From: Cupriavidus plantarum
GTDB taxonomy: Bacteria; Pseudomonadota; Gammaproteobacteria; Burkholderiales; Burkholderiaceae
NCBI RefSeq assembly: GCF_905397285.1
Contig: NZ_CAJPUX010000005.1
Location: 1 to 64,000, forward strand
Direction: 5' to 3'
DNA length: 64,000 nucleotides
Of the stretch, positions 1 to 9,090 are shown piece after piece. Each line of letters starts with the position of its first letter. Positions within the stretch are counted from its first letter, which is position 1. The notes beneath the pieces are model-generated. The model worked only from the letters and a program-made list of their open reading frames with translations, had not been told where the DNA came from and made no database searches. The translations under genes and the position numbers were made by a program.

Positions 1-1271
1 GTGGAGGCGGCGCTGGCGCGGCCGCGGTCCATGTCGCGTTGCGCGGCGTTGCCGCCGCCTACGCCCTGGAACGCATTGTTTCGGTCGCTTTGCCGCGCGC
101 TCGCGTGGTCGGCGCGGCCGCCGGCGCCGGCGCCCGCGCCCGCGCCCTCACCACGGCCATCACGGCCATCACGGCCATCGCGGCCATCGCGGCCAGCCCC
201 GCCGTCACGCCCGTCGCGTCTGTCGCTGACAGTGTCACGCCCGTCGCGTCCCTCGCGTCCCTCGCGTCCTTCGCGGCCATCTCGTCCGTCACGGCCATTG
301 CTCCCTTCCCGCCCACGAAAATCGTTCCGGCGGTCCGCCCCCGCGACGTTGTTGCCATAGCGCTCCCGCGTGGCGCCGTCGCGATACGCGACGCCCTTCC
401 GGTGGCTGGCATCGTGCTTCCACTTGCCCCCCTCCACCTTGGTCCCATTGAAGCTGCGATCGATGTTGGTCGCGCGGTTGACGTCTATGTTGACGTCCCC
501 GCCGCCCCAGTTGCAGTTCGAGAAAATCGCCCCCGCCGCCGCGAGGCCGACGCCCCAGGCAAACCCCGTCATCAGCGCCCCGCCGGGGTAGTACGCGGGA
601 TACGGCGGCCAATAGTAAGGCGGATACGCCGGCGCGCTCCATCCGCCGTACACCACCGTCGGGTTATACGCCGGCACATAGATGACCTGCGGATTGGTCG
701 GCTCGACCTTGATGATCGTGGGCGTCGCACTCGCGGGAGGCGCGCTTTCGACAACGACCTTCTGCTGCTCGTTCGACTGCAGACTCCCGGCGTCGCGCGC
801 CTTCGCGCGCAATCGCTGCACGGCGGCCAGCACGTCACTCTCCTGCCCCAGGAACGCATCACCGAGTTTCTGGGTCCAGTCGAGCTTGTCGCTCATCGGT
901 TCGAGGATCTGCGGAAACGCGACCAGCGACTTCACGCTGACATCCCACGGCTGGTCCTGCGCCGCCTTCACCGCGGCATCGCCCTTCGCGTTAGGATTGG
1001 CCTTGACCCAGCGTGCCGCCTGCACGATTTCCAGCGGATACGTCGAAGCCATGAGCACCTGCGACAGCACGCTGTCCGGATACAGGGCGATGGGCGCAAC
1101 GAGTGCCTCCAGTTCCTCGGGCTTGAATGGACGCGACGCGGCGTCCGCGGCCTGTCCATGCGCGGCGCCGATAGCGAACCCGATGGCGATCGATACGTAA
1201 CCAAACAGGCAACGCCGGAGCCATCGCATCGCGCACGATGATCGAGTCAGCCCCGCGTGATTGAACGCCAT
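1..1271 (-). CDS. DUF3300 family secreted protein (3' end beyond window)
   Basis: The minus strand reads open from ATG 1271 to the window edge, so the C-terminus is missing. The start has a good Shine-Dalgarno (GAGGAG about 9 nt upstream). A second in-frame ATG 14 codons later begins a typical signal sequence (MRWLRRCLFGYVSIAIGFAI). The mature part carries the DUF3300 signature: LVAPIALYPDSVLSQVL, then ARWVKANPNAKGDAAVKAAQ, then LDWTQKLGDAFLGQESDVL. A Pro/Tyr-rich stretch follows, then a hydrophobic GALMTGFAWGVGLAAAGAIF segment. From about residue 325 on it is low complexity, with runs of GRDGRDGREG. DUF3300 proteins are secreted or membrane-anchored and of unknown function. Family assignment is confident; function is not known. 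It is separated from the next gene by about 220 bp without another gene. Confidence 0.85.
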   Translation of the reverse strand, partial: MAFNHAGLTRSSCAMRWLRRCLFGYVSIAIGFAIGAAHGQAADAASRPFKPEELEALVAPIALYPDSVLSQVLMASTYPLEIVQAARWVKANPNAKGDAAVKAAQDQPWDVSVKSLVAFPQILEPMSDKLDWTQKLGDAFLGQESDVLAAVQRLRAKARDAGSLQSNEQQKVVVESAPPASATPTIIKVEPTNPQVIYVPAYNPTVVYGGWSAPAYPPYYWPPYPAYYPGGALMTGFAWGVGLAAAGAIFSNCNWGGGDVNIDVNRATNIDRSFNGTKVEGGKWKHDASHRKGVAYRDGATRERYGNNVAGADRRNDFRGREGSNGRDGRDGREGREGREGRDGRDTVSDRRDGRDGGAGRDGRDGRDGRDGRGEGAGAGAGAGGRADHASARQSDRNNAFQGVGGGNAAQRDMDRGRASAAS

Positions 1272-1489
1272 GGCTTCCGCTCCTCTCCTCTATTGGATGC
1301 GTCCATGTCTCGCATGGGGCACGGTATTGTTGGAATTACATATAGGTGTCGCGTCCGCAATGGACAATGGAACCTTGGTCCAATGGGAACGGCGCGAGGC
1401 GATGTCGGCCGCTTGGTCTGCTTCCGCACAGAACCATGGGAGGCATGCCACTAACCTGACTCGCCAACGAACTGCCTGGGGGCAACCCG

Positions 1490-2008
1490 ATGCGCGAGAA
1501 GCCACGCCGCAGCATGCGTGAGGAAGGTGTGTTCATCCGGCCGGAGGCGATGACGATGCGGCCCAGCCCCATCGAACCGGGCTGGATCCATCGCGGTACG
1601 CCGGTAACGCGCAGCGGCGACCACTCCGCCGCACGCGACAACTTCGCGTGGACATCGGTATGGGATTGCACGCGTGGCACGTTCGAGTGGCATTTCGATA
1701 TGGACGAGACCGTCTATATCCTCGACGGCAGGGTCCGCGTGACGGACGCGTACGGCAGCACGCACACGCTTACCGCCGGCTCGATCGGTTACTTCCCCGC
1801 GCACACCACGTGGCTGTGGGAGGTGGACCACTACGTTCGCAAGGTGGCATTCCTGCGCCGCGAAGTGCCGATCGGCCTCCGTTTCGCCACGCGTCTGTTT
1901 TCGAGGCTGAACCTCGGCAAACGCGTGCGGAGCCGCCCGCGCGATCCGGACGCTCCACGCTTCCGCCGCTCCACCGCGGCACTCATCCTGATGTCGCTGG
2001 CGCTATAG
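1490..2008 (+). CDS. Cupin-fold protein (DUF861-like)
   Basis: A 172-residue protein with a single small beta-barrel. The core runs from about residue 45 to 115: WDCTRGTFEWHFDMDETVYI, LDGRVRVTDAYG, then TAGSIGYFPAHTTWLWEV. This pattern, including the F..D.DE metal-type loop and the GD/GS...FPAH strand, matches the cupin_3 (DUF861) family, whose characterised members include (S)-ureidoglycine aminohydrolase relatives. The C-terminus is Arg-rich and ends in a short hydrophobic tail. A GGGGG stretch lies about 6 nt before the ATG. There is no operon partner, since the flanking genes are separate. The substrate cannot be told; only the fold is supported. Confidence 0.7.
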   Translation: MREKPRRSMREEGVFIRPEAMTMRPSPIEPGWIHRGTPVTRSGDHSAARDNFAWTSVWDCTRGTFEWHFDMDETVYILDGRVRVTDAYGSTHTLTAGSIGYFPAHTTWLWEVDHYVRKVAFLRREVPIGLRFATRLFSRLNLGKRVRSRPRDPDAPRFRRSTAALILMSLAL

Positions 2009-2069
2009 CCAGCCGCCGACCTCGCTGTCAGACAAACGCCGACATCAACTTGTAACGGCCACGCCTACG

Positions 2070-2387
2070 ATGGGTCCATTGTTACCCACTGCCCTCCGTC
2101 CGCGCAGTTGCCCGGGCCTTGGAGCGTCACCTAGGATCGTCTTGGACAAGACAGAAGGGCATACCTCGCAGCCCTACCGGGGCTACACGCTCCGTGTACT
2201 GGTGTACCGGCCCGCTTCGCAGCAGGATCCGAACTGGGGCTACGAAGTCGTCGTACTGGACGACGAGGGCAGCCTCATGAGCGGTCCGCACTTCCCGTTG
2301 TCCGGCTATATCACCCGAGGCGCCGCCGAAGACGCCAGCAGCCGCCGCGGCCGCCTTGCCGTCGACGTGCTGCTTGGCGAGTTGTAG
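2070..2387 (+). CDS. Small hypothetical protein
   Basis: A 105-residue reading frame. Its second half (PYRGYTLRVLVYRP, then WGYEVVVLDDEGSLMSGPHF, then a short acidic C-terminus ending VLLGEL) looks like a real folded protein with alternating hydrophobic strands. The first 30 residues are Pro/Arg-rich with no convincing ribosome-binding site, so the true start may be further in. No family is recognised. It stands alone between the cupin gene and the convergent asparaginase gene. Confidence 0.45.
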   Translation: MGPLLPTALRPRSCPGLGASPRIVLDKTEGHTSQPYRGYTLRVLVYRPASQQDPNWGYEVVVLDDEGSLMSGPHFPLSGYITRGAAEDASSRRGRLAVDVLLGEL

Positions 2388-2496
2388 CGCTCGACCCTGC
2401 TCGCCCCCCGGCGCCGCTCACCGGCGTTGCTCACCGGCGTTGCTCACATTCGGCAGCGCTTGTCCTCTCCGCGGTGTGCATCGACCATGGTCATCT

Positions 2497-3495
2497 CTAC
2501 CGGTCGAAGATCGCCTGCAGTGCCGCGGCATCGCGTGTTTCCTGCAATGCCAGCATCAGGAGGATGCGGGCCTTCTGCGGGCTGAGGTTATCCGCGAAGA
2601 CGGCGCCCGCCGCCTTCAGGGTCTGTCCGCCGCCGACGAAACCGTATGACGGCTGGACGCGTCCGTTCTGCACGCGCGTGGAAATCACCACCGGCACGCC
2701 AGCATCGATCGCTTCGCGAATCGCCTCGTACATGGGCTCGTTCACGTTCCCGAAGCCCAGTGCCTGGATGACGAGCCCCCTGGCCCCGAACCCCACGGCG
2801 GCCCGGATCAAATCGCCACTGGCTCCGCCGAACATCGGAATGATCTCGACGCGCGGCAGCGGCGCCGCACCGATCTCCATATACTGCCGCCGCGTGGTCG
2901 TACGCGAGATCACGATGCGGTCTGGATCGATGAGGCCGAGCACGCCAAAATCCCCGGACTTGAAGGTCTCCACGTCGGCCGTGTGGGTCTTGGTGACCTC
3001 CCGCGCCGCATTGATCTGATTGTTCATGGCGATCACCGCGCCAAGCCCCCGCGTATTCGGCGCCGCGCAGATACGCGCGGCGTTGAGCAGGTTGCGCGGC
3101 CCATCGAAGTCCGGCGAGGAGGCATTGCGCTGGGCGCCGATCAGCACGAGCGGTTTGTCGCCCCGCACCGTGAGATCGAGAAACCAGGCGGTTTCCTCGA
3201 GCGTATCGGTGCCGTGCGACACGATCACGCCCGCCACCTCCGGCCGTGCCAGCGCGCCTTCCACGGCCCGCTGCAGCGACACCCACCGCTCACCATCCAT
3301 ATAGTCGGATGGCACGTTGGAGAGATTGTTGACCTCGAGCCGCACAATCTGCGAGATGCCGGGCACGATGGCCACCAGATCGTCGCCGGACAGCGCGGGC
3401 ACCGGCGCATTCCGGACGGGATCGATCTTCATGGCGATGGTGCCGCCGGTCGAGATCAGTTGGCACAGCGGCAGGCTAGTGGAGGCAGAGGTCAT
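2497..3495 (-). CDS. L-asparaginase (type II-like)
   Basis: Hydrolyses L-asparagine to aspartate and ammonia. The 332-residue protein has both signatures of the bacterial asparaginase family: the N-terminal nucleophile loop STGGTIAMK (Thr16) and the second loop SHGTDTLEETAWF (Thr96, Asp97). The rest of the body is co-linear with the family (LIGAQRNASSPDFDGPRNLL, then VQPSYGFVGGGQTL near the end). Length is normal. There is no signal peptide, so it is probably cytoplasmic. The frame is open upstream to 4224 only because it reads antisense through the neighbour; ATG 3495 fits the family N-terminus. The ribosome-binding site is weak. Confidence 0.9.
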   Translation of the reverse strand: MTSASTSLPLCQLISTGGTIAMKIDPVRNAPVPALSGDDLVAIVPGISQIVRLEVNNLSNVPSDYMDGERWVSLQRAVEGALARPEVAGVIVSHGTDTLEETAWFLDLTVRGDKPLVLIGAQRNASSPDFDGPRNLLNAARICAAPNTRGLGAVIAMNNQINAAREVTKTHTADVETFKSGDFGVLGLIDPDRIVISRTTTRRQYMEIGAAPLPRVEIIPMFGGASGDLIRAAVGFGARGLVIQALGFGNVNEPMYEAIREAIDAGVPVVISTRVQNGRVQPSYGFVGGGQTLKAAGAVFADNLSPQKARILLMLALQETRDAAALQAIFDR

Positions 3496-3670
3496 GGGAG
3501 GTGCCAATCGGGTAGAAGGACGGATGCGCCGCAATGTGTCGCGATGTGGGGCACAAGCGCGCATGCCAGGGGCGATCCTACATGGATCACAAAAAAATAT
3601 CTGCTCGAACGCATTCGCAAGATCCGCACAACGCTCGCCAGACCCGCTGCACTGACAACCTGGCGAGCTA

Positions 3671-5452
3671 TCAAAGTTCCAGCTGCACGTCTCCCTCCGG
3701 CTTTGCGCAGCACAGCAGGACCGTGCCGTCGGGCGGTGGAGACAGCGGTTGAGGCGCGTATCGGATCTTGCCGTCCAGCAGGTTGGCGCGGCAATTGTGG
3801 CAGACGCCGGTGCGGCATGACCATCGTACGGGGACCGCGCAGGCTTCGGCGAGGTCCAGCAGGGCCGTGTAGCGGTCGCTCCAGTTGACGCGCAGGCCGC
3901 TGCGGACGAAGGCGATCGTGGGACCGTCGCCGGGGGGGCCGTCGGGAAGGTGCGGGGCGATGGATGGCGCGCTCGCGGGGTTGTCCACGCGCGCGTTGCG
4001 CCCGATCTCCGCGCCGAAGATTTCCTCGTGGATGTGTTCGTCCGGCACGCCCCATGCGCGCAGTTGCGCGCGCATGTCGCGCAGAAACGGCAGCGGTCCG
4101 CAGAGATAGAAGTTCGCCTCGCGCGGCACGCCATCCGCCTGCATGCGGGCGACCGACAGACGGCCTTCGAGGTCGAAGGCTTCCCCGGCGCGGTCCTCGT
4201 CGCCCGGGCGGCTGTAGGCGACATGCGTCCTCATGCCGGGACACCGGGCCGCGAGCGCGCGCAGTTCTTCGCGGAAGGCGTGGTGCCGGCCATCGCGCGC
4301 GCCATGAAACCACCAGACCTGGCGCGCCGGGCCGGCATCTTCCGCCAGCGCATACAGCATCGCAAGCATCGGCGTCACGCCGATTCCCGCGCTGACGAGT
4401 ACCACGGGCGCCTCGCCCGCCGCAAGGCCGAACGCGCCGCGCGGAGCGCTGACGTCAAGCGTCATGCCGGCGGCCGCATGTGCGTGGAGATAGCGGCTGA
4501 CCACGCCGCGGTCCTCGCGTTTGACGCTGATGCGGTAGGCGTTCGCGAACGGCGCATGCAGCGCCGGATCGCCCGATAGCGAGTACATCCGGATCTCGTC
4601 GGCGCCGCCCTTGCCCGCTCCCGCCCTGACCGCGATATGCTGGCCGGCGCGCCAGGGCGGCAACGCCGCGCCATCGGCCGCTTCGAGCCAGATCGATGTC
4701 ACGTCTTCGCTTTCGGGCACCGTGCGCGCGACGCGCATCGCGCGGAATCCCGCCCAGGCCAGCGCCGGCTCGCTCGGATCGAGCCCCGCGTTGCCGCCCG
4801 CGCTCTTCCCCTGCGCGGCGAGCAACGACTCGAACGATTGACGCCATCCCGGGCTCAGCGCGGCAATCCGCAATACCTTGCGCAGCGACGCTTCGGGATG
4901 CGCGTCCGTATAGAGCAGGCGGTCCACCTCCGTCACGGACATTTGCCCGGGCCCTTTCGCGAGCAGCACGATCTCGTCCCCCGCGCCAATCTCGCCCTCG
5001 CGGATCACGCGCATGTAGAAACCGGGCCTGCCATGCGTGACCACCAGCGCGGGCAACTCGGGATGCGCCATGCGAATGCCGAGCCGATAGCAGGTCACGC
5101 GCGGCTGCGACACCTCGAACTCGGCGGTGCCGATGCGATAGCGGTCGCCGATGCAGACCTCCGCATCCTCGAGCCCCTCCACCGTGAGGTTCTCGCCGAA
5201 CTGGCCATATTCGTACTGGTCGCGCCCCAGAAACTCGTTCCAGAAGCGGTACGACGACATCTGGTACACCATGACCGCACGCTGCTCGCCGCCGTGCCCC
5301 TGCAGATCGGTCTGCGCATCGCCATCGATGTTCAGACGCCGCGCCATGACGCGGCCGGACACGGGCGACTTCCAGATCGATGTGCGAACCGTGCGGCCCT
5401 GCCACGCGACCTCGGTCGTCTTGCCGACATTGACGGATAACAACGTGGACAT
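3671..5452 (-). CDS. MOSC domain / ferredoxin-type oxidoreductase fusion
   Basis: A 593-residue fusion. Residues 1-210 are a MOSC (molybdenum cofactor sulfurase C-terminal) domain with its 3-alpha extension (GEQRAVMVYQ, QFGENLTVEGL, RVTCYRLGIRM). Residues about 240-470 are a ferredoxin-reductase-like FAD/NAD module (RMYSLSGDP for FAD, VLVSAGIGVTPMLAMLYAL for NAD, FYLCGPLPFL). Residues about 505-593 are a plant-type [2Fe-2S] domain with CRTGVCHNC (CX4CX2C) and a later Cys pair (LLCCAKPEG). MOSC proteins bind sulfur on Mo-cofactor or pyridoxal chemistry; the attached electron-transfer chain suggests an NAD(P)H-driven reductase partner, similar in idea to YiiM plus reductase. The start at 5452 is chosen because TGGAG lies about 8 nt upstream. 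Confidence 0.85.
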   Translation of the reverse strand: MSTLLSVNVGKTTEVAWQGRTVRTSIWKSPVSGRVMARRLNIDGDAQTDLQGHGGEQRAVMVYQMSSYRFWNEFLGRDQYEYGQFGENLTVEGLEDAEVCIGDRYRIGTAEFEVSQPRVTCYRLGIRMAHPELPALVVTHGRPGFYMRVIREGEIGAGDEIVLLAKGPGQMSVTEVDRLLYTDAHPEASLRKVLRIAALSPGWRQSFESLLAAQGKSAGGNAGLDPSEPALAWAGFRAMRVARTVPESEDVTSIWLEAADGAALPPWRAGQHIAVRAGAGKGGADEIRMYSLSGDPALHAPFANAYRISVKREDRGVVSRYLHAHAAAGMTLDVSAPRGAFGLAAGEAPVVLVSAGIGVTPMLAMLYALAEDAGPARQVWWFHGARDGRHHAFREELRALAARCPGMRTHVAYSRPGDEDRAGEAFDLEGRLSVARMQADGVPREANFYLCGPLPFLRDMRAQLRAWGVPDEHIHEEIFGAEIGRNARVDNPASAPSIAPHLPDGPPGDGPTIAFVRSGLRVNWSDRYTALLDLAEACAVPVRWSCRTGVCHNCRANLLDGKIRYAPQPLSPPPDGTVLLCCAKPEGDVQLEL

Positions 5453-5602
5453 GGCGCACTCCAGAACTCGGACCTTGGACCGCAGCGGCGGCGTCAATCA
5501 GTATATGTACAGCGCCCGATTCCCATGCACGGAGATTTACAGAAGCTTGACACCGGAAGCCCGCCTCTTGACACAGGTTCTACCCGCACGCGCATAACCT
5601 CG

Positions 5603-5812
5603 ATGCAAACCACTCTCGAGACAGTCATGGGCGCCACCGTCCTCTGGTATCGACTTCTGCTGGCCGGGCTTGCCGTGGTCTGGCTGATCGTCCTGCTCTT
5701 CTTCCAGTATCGCCTGATGGACAGCCTCGGACGCCGCGAAAAGGAGGCGCTCCCCACGCCCTCATCCATGCCGCCGACGCCCGCCCGCCCACCCGCCCGC
5801 CACGGAGATTAG
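5603..5812 (+). CDS. Small single-pass membrane protein
   Basis: About 69 residues from ATG 5603 (an upstream start at 5525 would give 95). One clear transmembrane helix, WYRLLLAGLAVVWLIVLLFF, is followed by a charged segment and a Pro-rich tail. No family is recognised. Two TTGACA hexamers precede it (5547-5552 and 5568-5573), but no good -10 at standard spacing follows either. It lies about 140 bp before the larger membrane protein on the same strand. Confidence 0.45.
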   Translation: MQTTLETVMGATVLWYRLLLAGLAVVWLIVLLFFQYRLMDSLGRREKEALPTPSSMPPTPARPPARHGD

Positions 5813-5954
5813 CGCGCAAAGTGACGTTCTGCCGTCTAAGATGGAACATGGTGGGCGGGCTAGTCGGGTCATCGCAGACTCATCGGCCCGCCCGAATGTT
5901 CAATCGCCGCAGTGGCCACAGTCGCCACAGTTGGCGCAGACGCAGGACGCATGC

Positions 5955-7262
5955 ATGGATAGACAGGCTCCCGTAGCAGCTTCACCCACCCAGGCGCATT
6001 CGCGGCTCGTCATCGGCGCCGTCACGCTCTGGACCGTGTCGATGGTGTTGGTCATTACGTTTCTGTTCGATACCTGGCCACACGAGTGGCTCGACGACGA
6101 GCAGCGGGAACCGTGGTTTCATGCGGTCGTGGTCATCGTGCTGACGCTGCTCGCGTTCTTCTGCAGCCATCTGCATCACCACGTCGTGCATGAACGCGAA
6201 CGGCGGGCGCATGCGAAGGACGGAGACGAGCGAGAGCAAAAGGACGAGCGCGAAACCAGGGGCGAAGGCATCGTTTTCAAGATTTTCGGCTCATGGTGGG
6301 GCATCGCCATCGTCTTCGTCATTCCCACCGCCGCCTATTTTGGCGCCCACACCCTGCATTCCCCGCTTCCCGAGCCCGCCATCTTCGTCATGGCGGTGGT
6401 GGCCATCTACGTCGCCGCGGAACACTACGCCTCGTTGGACAAGCAGCGCGAAGATCTTCGCTGGGTCACCGACGAACTCGGCAAGCAGGTCACGAGCATG
6501 CAGAACGCTCTGGGCGCGCGCGATGGCCGCACGCGCATCTACGCCGCCTATTGCCAGCCGCCCGCAACGGGCGGGCATGGCGGTCCGATTCACGCGATCT
6601 ACCGGTCGTTCGATATCGACAGCGAATGGCTCGCGTCGGGCGACTGGGCCGCCTACATGGCATCGCCGCAAACGACATCGCTCGTGGGCGCTCTCCGCAG
6701 TGGCGATCGCCGCGCGGTGCGGATCGTCACGCCGCCCATTGCCTCGGCGGTCCGTGACGCGGTGGAAGCCGCGGACCGCTTTCACAACGTCATCGGCCTG
6801 CTTTGGCACTGGCTCGCCCTGCACCGGTTTCAGGTCGAGCGGGCAGCGGCCCCGGAAGGCGGAACATTCGACTTCCGCGCGGCCATCGCCGATACGCCAC
6901 ACTGGGTTCACGCGGTGGACGGCAAGGTGCTGCAGATCGCCGGCGAGTATCCGCACGAATTGCGCGTCAAGGACATGACCTTCGACATGGGGGACATGGC
7001 GCCGCGATTCGCGGCGTGGGTGCGCGAGGAGATCGACACGCTGTGCGCGCGCGGACAGGACGCGCGGGCATATCTCGGCACGATGCTGGATGGGGGCGCC
7101 ACCGACGCCGATGCCATCATGGAACGGCTCGGCTGGCCGCAGTGGGCCATGCACGCGGGCACGCGATACGGCATCGGGCAAAGCCCGGAAGAACTCCAGC
7201 CCAGGTTCAGGAGCCTCATCGAGGCGTTCCAAAACATTGCCGGCGGCACGGCGCGCGGATGA
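5955..7262 (+). CDS. Membrane protein with soluble C-terminal domain, function unknown
   Basis: A 435-residue protein from ATG 5955 (AGGA lies 9 nt upstream; the frame is open back to 5841). The first 150 residues hold about four transmembrane helices (VIGAVTLWTVSMVLVITFLF, FHAVVVIVLTLLAFF, WWGIAIVFVIPTAAYFGA, AIFVMAVVAIYVAAEHYA), with a very charged His/Arg/Glu cytoplasmic loop between helices 2 and 3. The remaining 280 residues are soluble, with a short coiled-coil-like stretch (LDKQREDLRWVTDELGKQV) and conserved-looking Trp/His blocks. I do not recognise the soluble domain. It ends 3 bp before the convergent kinase gene. Confidence 0.65.
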   Translation: MDRQAPVAASPTQAHSRLVIGAVTLWTVSMVLVITFLFDTWPHEWLDDEQREPWFHAVVVIVLTLLAFFCSHLHHHVVHERERRAHAKDGDEREQKDERETRGEGIVFKIFGSWWGIAIVFVIPTAAYFGAHTLHSPLPEPAIFVMAVVAIYVAAEHYASLDKQREDLRWVTDELGKQVTSMQNALGARDGRTRIYAAYCQPPATGGHGGPIHAIYRSFDIDSEWLASGDWAAYMASPQTTSLVGALRSGDRRAVRIVTPPIASAVRDAVEAADRFHNVIGLLWHWLALHRFQVERAAAPEGGTFDFRAAIADTPHWVHAVDGKVLQIAGEYPHELRVKDMTFDMGDMAPRFAAWVREEIDTLCARGQDARAYLGTMLDGGATDADAIMERLGWPQWAMHAGTRYGIGQSPEELQPRFRSLIEAFQNIAGGTARG

Positions 7263-7265
7263 ACG

Positions 7266-9008
7266 TCAGCCGCGCTGGGCAAACACCTGGCGAATCGTAC
7301 GCGCGAGGTCCTCGATCGAATACGGCTTGCTGAGCAGCACGACGCCCTCGTCGAGCCGCCCGTCATGGAAGATCTCGTCGCGCGTGTAGCCGGATGCGAA
7401 GATCACCCGGGCGTTATAGGGCGGCCCGCCCGCGATGCGCGCCAGTTCGCTGCTGCGCACGGTGCCGGGCATCACGACATCCGTAAACAGCAGATCGATG
7501 CCCTCGGTCTGCTGCAACACCGCCAGTGCGGCGTCGCCATCCTTCGCCGACATCACGCGATGACCCAGTTGCGCCAGCATGTCGATGGCCGATAGCCGCA
7601 CGTCCGCATTGTCTTCGACGACGAGCACCGTCAGTTCGCGCGGCATATCGCTGACCACCACGCCCTCATCGTCCGGCGTGTCTTCCCTGTTAGTGCGCGG
7701 GAAGTACAGCGACACGGTCGTGCCCTTACCCACCGCTGTCCGCAGGTCGATATGACCCTGACTCTGCTTCACGAAGCCAAAGACCATGCTGAGCCCAAGG
7801 CCCGTACCATGGCCTTCGGGCTTGGTCGAGAAAAAAGGTTCGAACGCACGCGCCTTGACGTCTTCGGTCATTCCCGGACCGCCGTCGATCACGGAGATCC
7901 GGACGTACTCGCCGGGCGGCAGATCGGGGCCACCGTTGACGGGATCGTCCTCGGTCCGGACGAGATTGGCCACCTCGATGCGTATCGCGCCCGCATCGCG
8001 CAGCGCGTCGCGCGCGTTGATGACGAGGTTGAGCAGCGCGCTTTCGAGTTGCGTCACATCGGCGTAGAGGTTCCATGCACCGTCGGGAATGCTGACGTCT
8101 AGCTGGATGCTTTCGGGTACCGCGCGCCGCAGCAGGTCGGACATGGCCTCGGCCATGCGCGCGGGGCTGACGACCGTCGGGCTGAGCGGCTGCCGCCGCG
8201 CGAAGGCCAGCAGTTGCTGCGCCAGCTTGGCGCCACGGGCCACCGCCGCGTTGGCGGCCTTGATGCGGTCCTGCGACCGTGCATCGTCGCCTACGCAGAG
8301 CTTGAGCAATTGCAGGTTCGAGGAGATGACCTGCAGCACGTTGTTGAAATCGTGCGCGACGCCGCCGGTGAGCCCACCGACAGCCTCGAGCTTCTGCACC
8401 TGCCGTAAACGGTCTTCCGCGGCGGCGCGCGCCTTCACTTCGAGGCCGACACGTTCTTCGAGGTTCTGGTTCAGCAGATACAGTGCCTGCTCGGCTTCCG
8501 TCCTGGCCTGCTCCGCCAGCACGCGCTCCGTCGTCTCGAACACGATAGCGATGACACCCGCCGGCACACCGGCCTCGTCGACGACGGGGCTGTAATGCAG
8601 GTCCATCCAGACGTCTTCCGGCTGCCCGTTGCGGTGAAGCACCAGCGGCTTGTCGCGATACGACAGCACGCCGCCCGCGAGCACGGTGTCCACGACATGC
8701 CGGTTGAATGCCGCGACCTCCGGCCATCCTTCTTCCACCGGCTTGCCAAGCAGGAACGGGTGTCGTCCGCCCGCGAAGACCGAATACGCGTCGTTGTAGA
8801 TCATCGTTCCGGCCTTGCCCCACAGCATGACGAGAGGCACCGGACAGCCAAGCAGCATCTGGATGTTGGCGTTGAGGCTGCCCGACCACCCGCTTCTAGC
8901 GCCGAGTTCGGTGTCCTGCCAGTCGAAGGCGGCGATACGCCGGGCCATCTCTCCGTTCCAGCCCGGCGAAACGGTCTGGGAGGAAGGCCAGGCTGCGGGT
9001 ACGGTCAT
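7266..9008 (-). CDS. Hybrid histidine kinase / response regulator
   Basis: A 580-residue two-component sensor without transmembrane helices. The order is a PAS-like sensor (about 45-165, with MIYNDAYSVFAGGRHP), a short coiled coil, a dimerisation/phosphoacceptor domain with GGVAHDFNNVLQVI (His219), and an HATPase domain (NLVINARDAL, FEPFFSTKPEGHGTGLGLSM). A C-terminal receiver domain has its phosphoacceptor in LLFTDVVMPG (Asp510). The HDFNN-type H-box is typical of cytoplasmic PAS hybrid kinases. No separate response regulator lies next to it. A GTG at 9086 would extend it by 26 residues; ATG 9008 gives the more usual N-terminus. Confidence 0.88.
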   Translation of the reverse strand: MTVPAAWPSSQTVSPGWNGEMARRIAAFDWQDTELGARSGWSGSLNANIQMLLGCPVPLVMLWGKAGTMIYNDAYSVFAGGRHPFLLGKPVEEGWPEVAAFNRHVVDTVLAGGVLSYRDKPLVLHRNGQPEDVWMDLHYSPVVDEAGVPAGVIAIVFETTERVLAEQARTEAEQALYLLNQNLEERVGLEVKARAAAEDRLRQVQKLEAVGGLTGGVAHDFNNVLQVISSNLQLLKLCVGDDARSQDRIKAANAAVARGAKLAQQLLAFARRQPLSPTVVSPARMAEAMSDLLRRAVPESIQLDVSIPDGAWNLYADVTQLESALLNLVINARDALRDAGAIRIEVANLVRTEDDPVNGGPDLPPGEYVRISVIDGGPGMTEDVKARAFEPFFSTKPEGHGTGLGLSMVFGFVKQSQGHIDLRTAVGKGTTVSLYFPRTNREDTPDDEGVVVSDMPRELTVLVVEDNADVRLSAIDMLAQLGHRVMSAKDGDAALAVLQQTEGIDLLFTDVVMPGTVRSSELARIAGGPPYNARVIFASGYTRDEIFHDGRLDEGVVLLSKPYSIEDLARTIRQVFAQRG

Positions 9009-9090
9009 GGTCGAAAGTCGAGGCGTGGATCCCCGCACTATACCGGCTCCAGGCGCCGCAGCCTGTCGGAACACCGCCGATAACACGCCA

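Noticed and set aside
161..298. Short GGCCATC/CCGTCGCGTC repeats resembling an array
   Set aside because: They are the codons of the Arg-Asp-Gly-rich tail of the DUF3300 protein, with no spacer structure, so not CRISPR.
39..1241. A 400-codon plus-strand frame at the left edge
   Set aside because: Antisense to the DUF3300 gene, which has a signal peptide, a ribosome-binding site and family motifs.
2497..4224. A 575-codon frame suggesting a fused asparaginase
   Set aside because: The first 243 codons are antisense-frame noise through the MOSC/reductase gene; the asparaginase family N-terminus begins at 3495.
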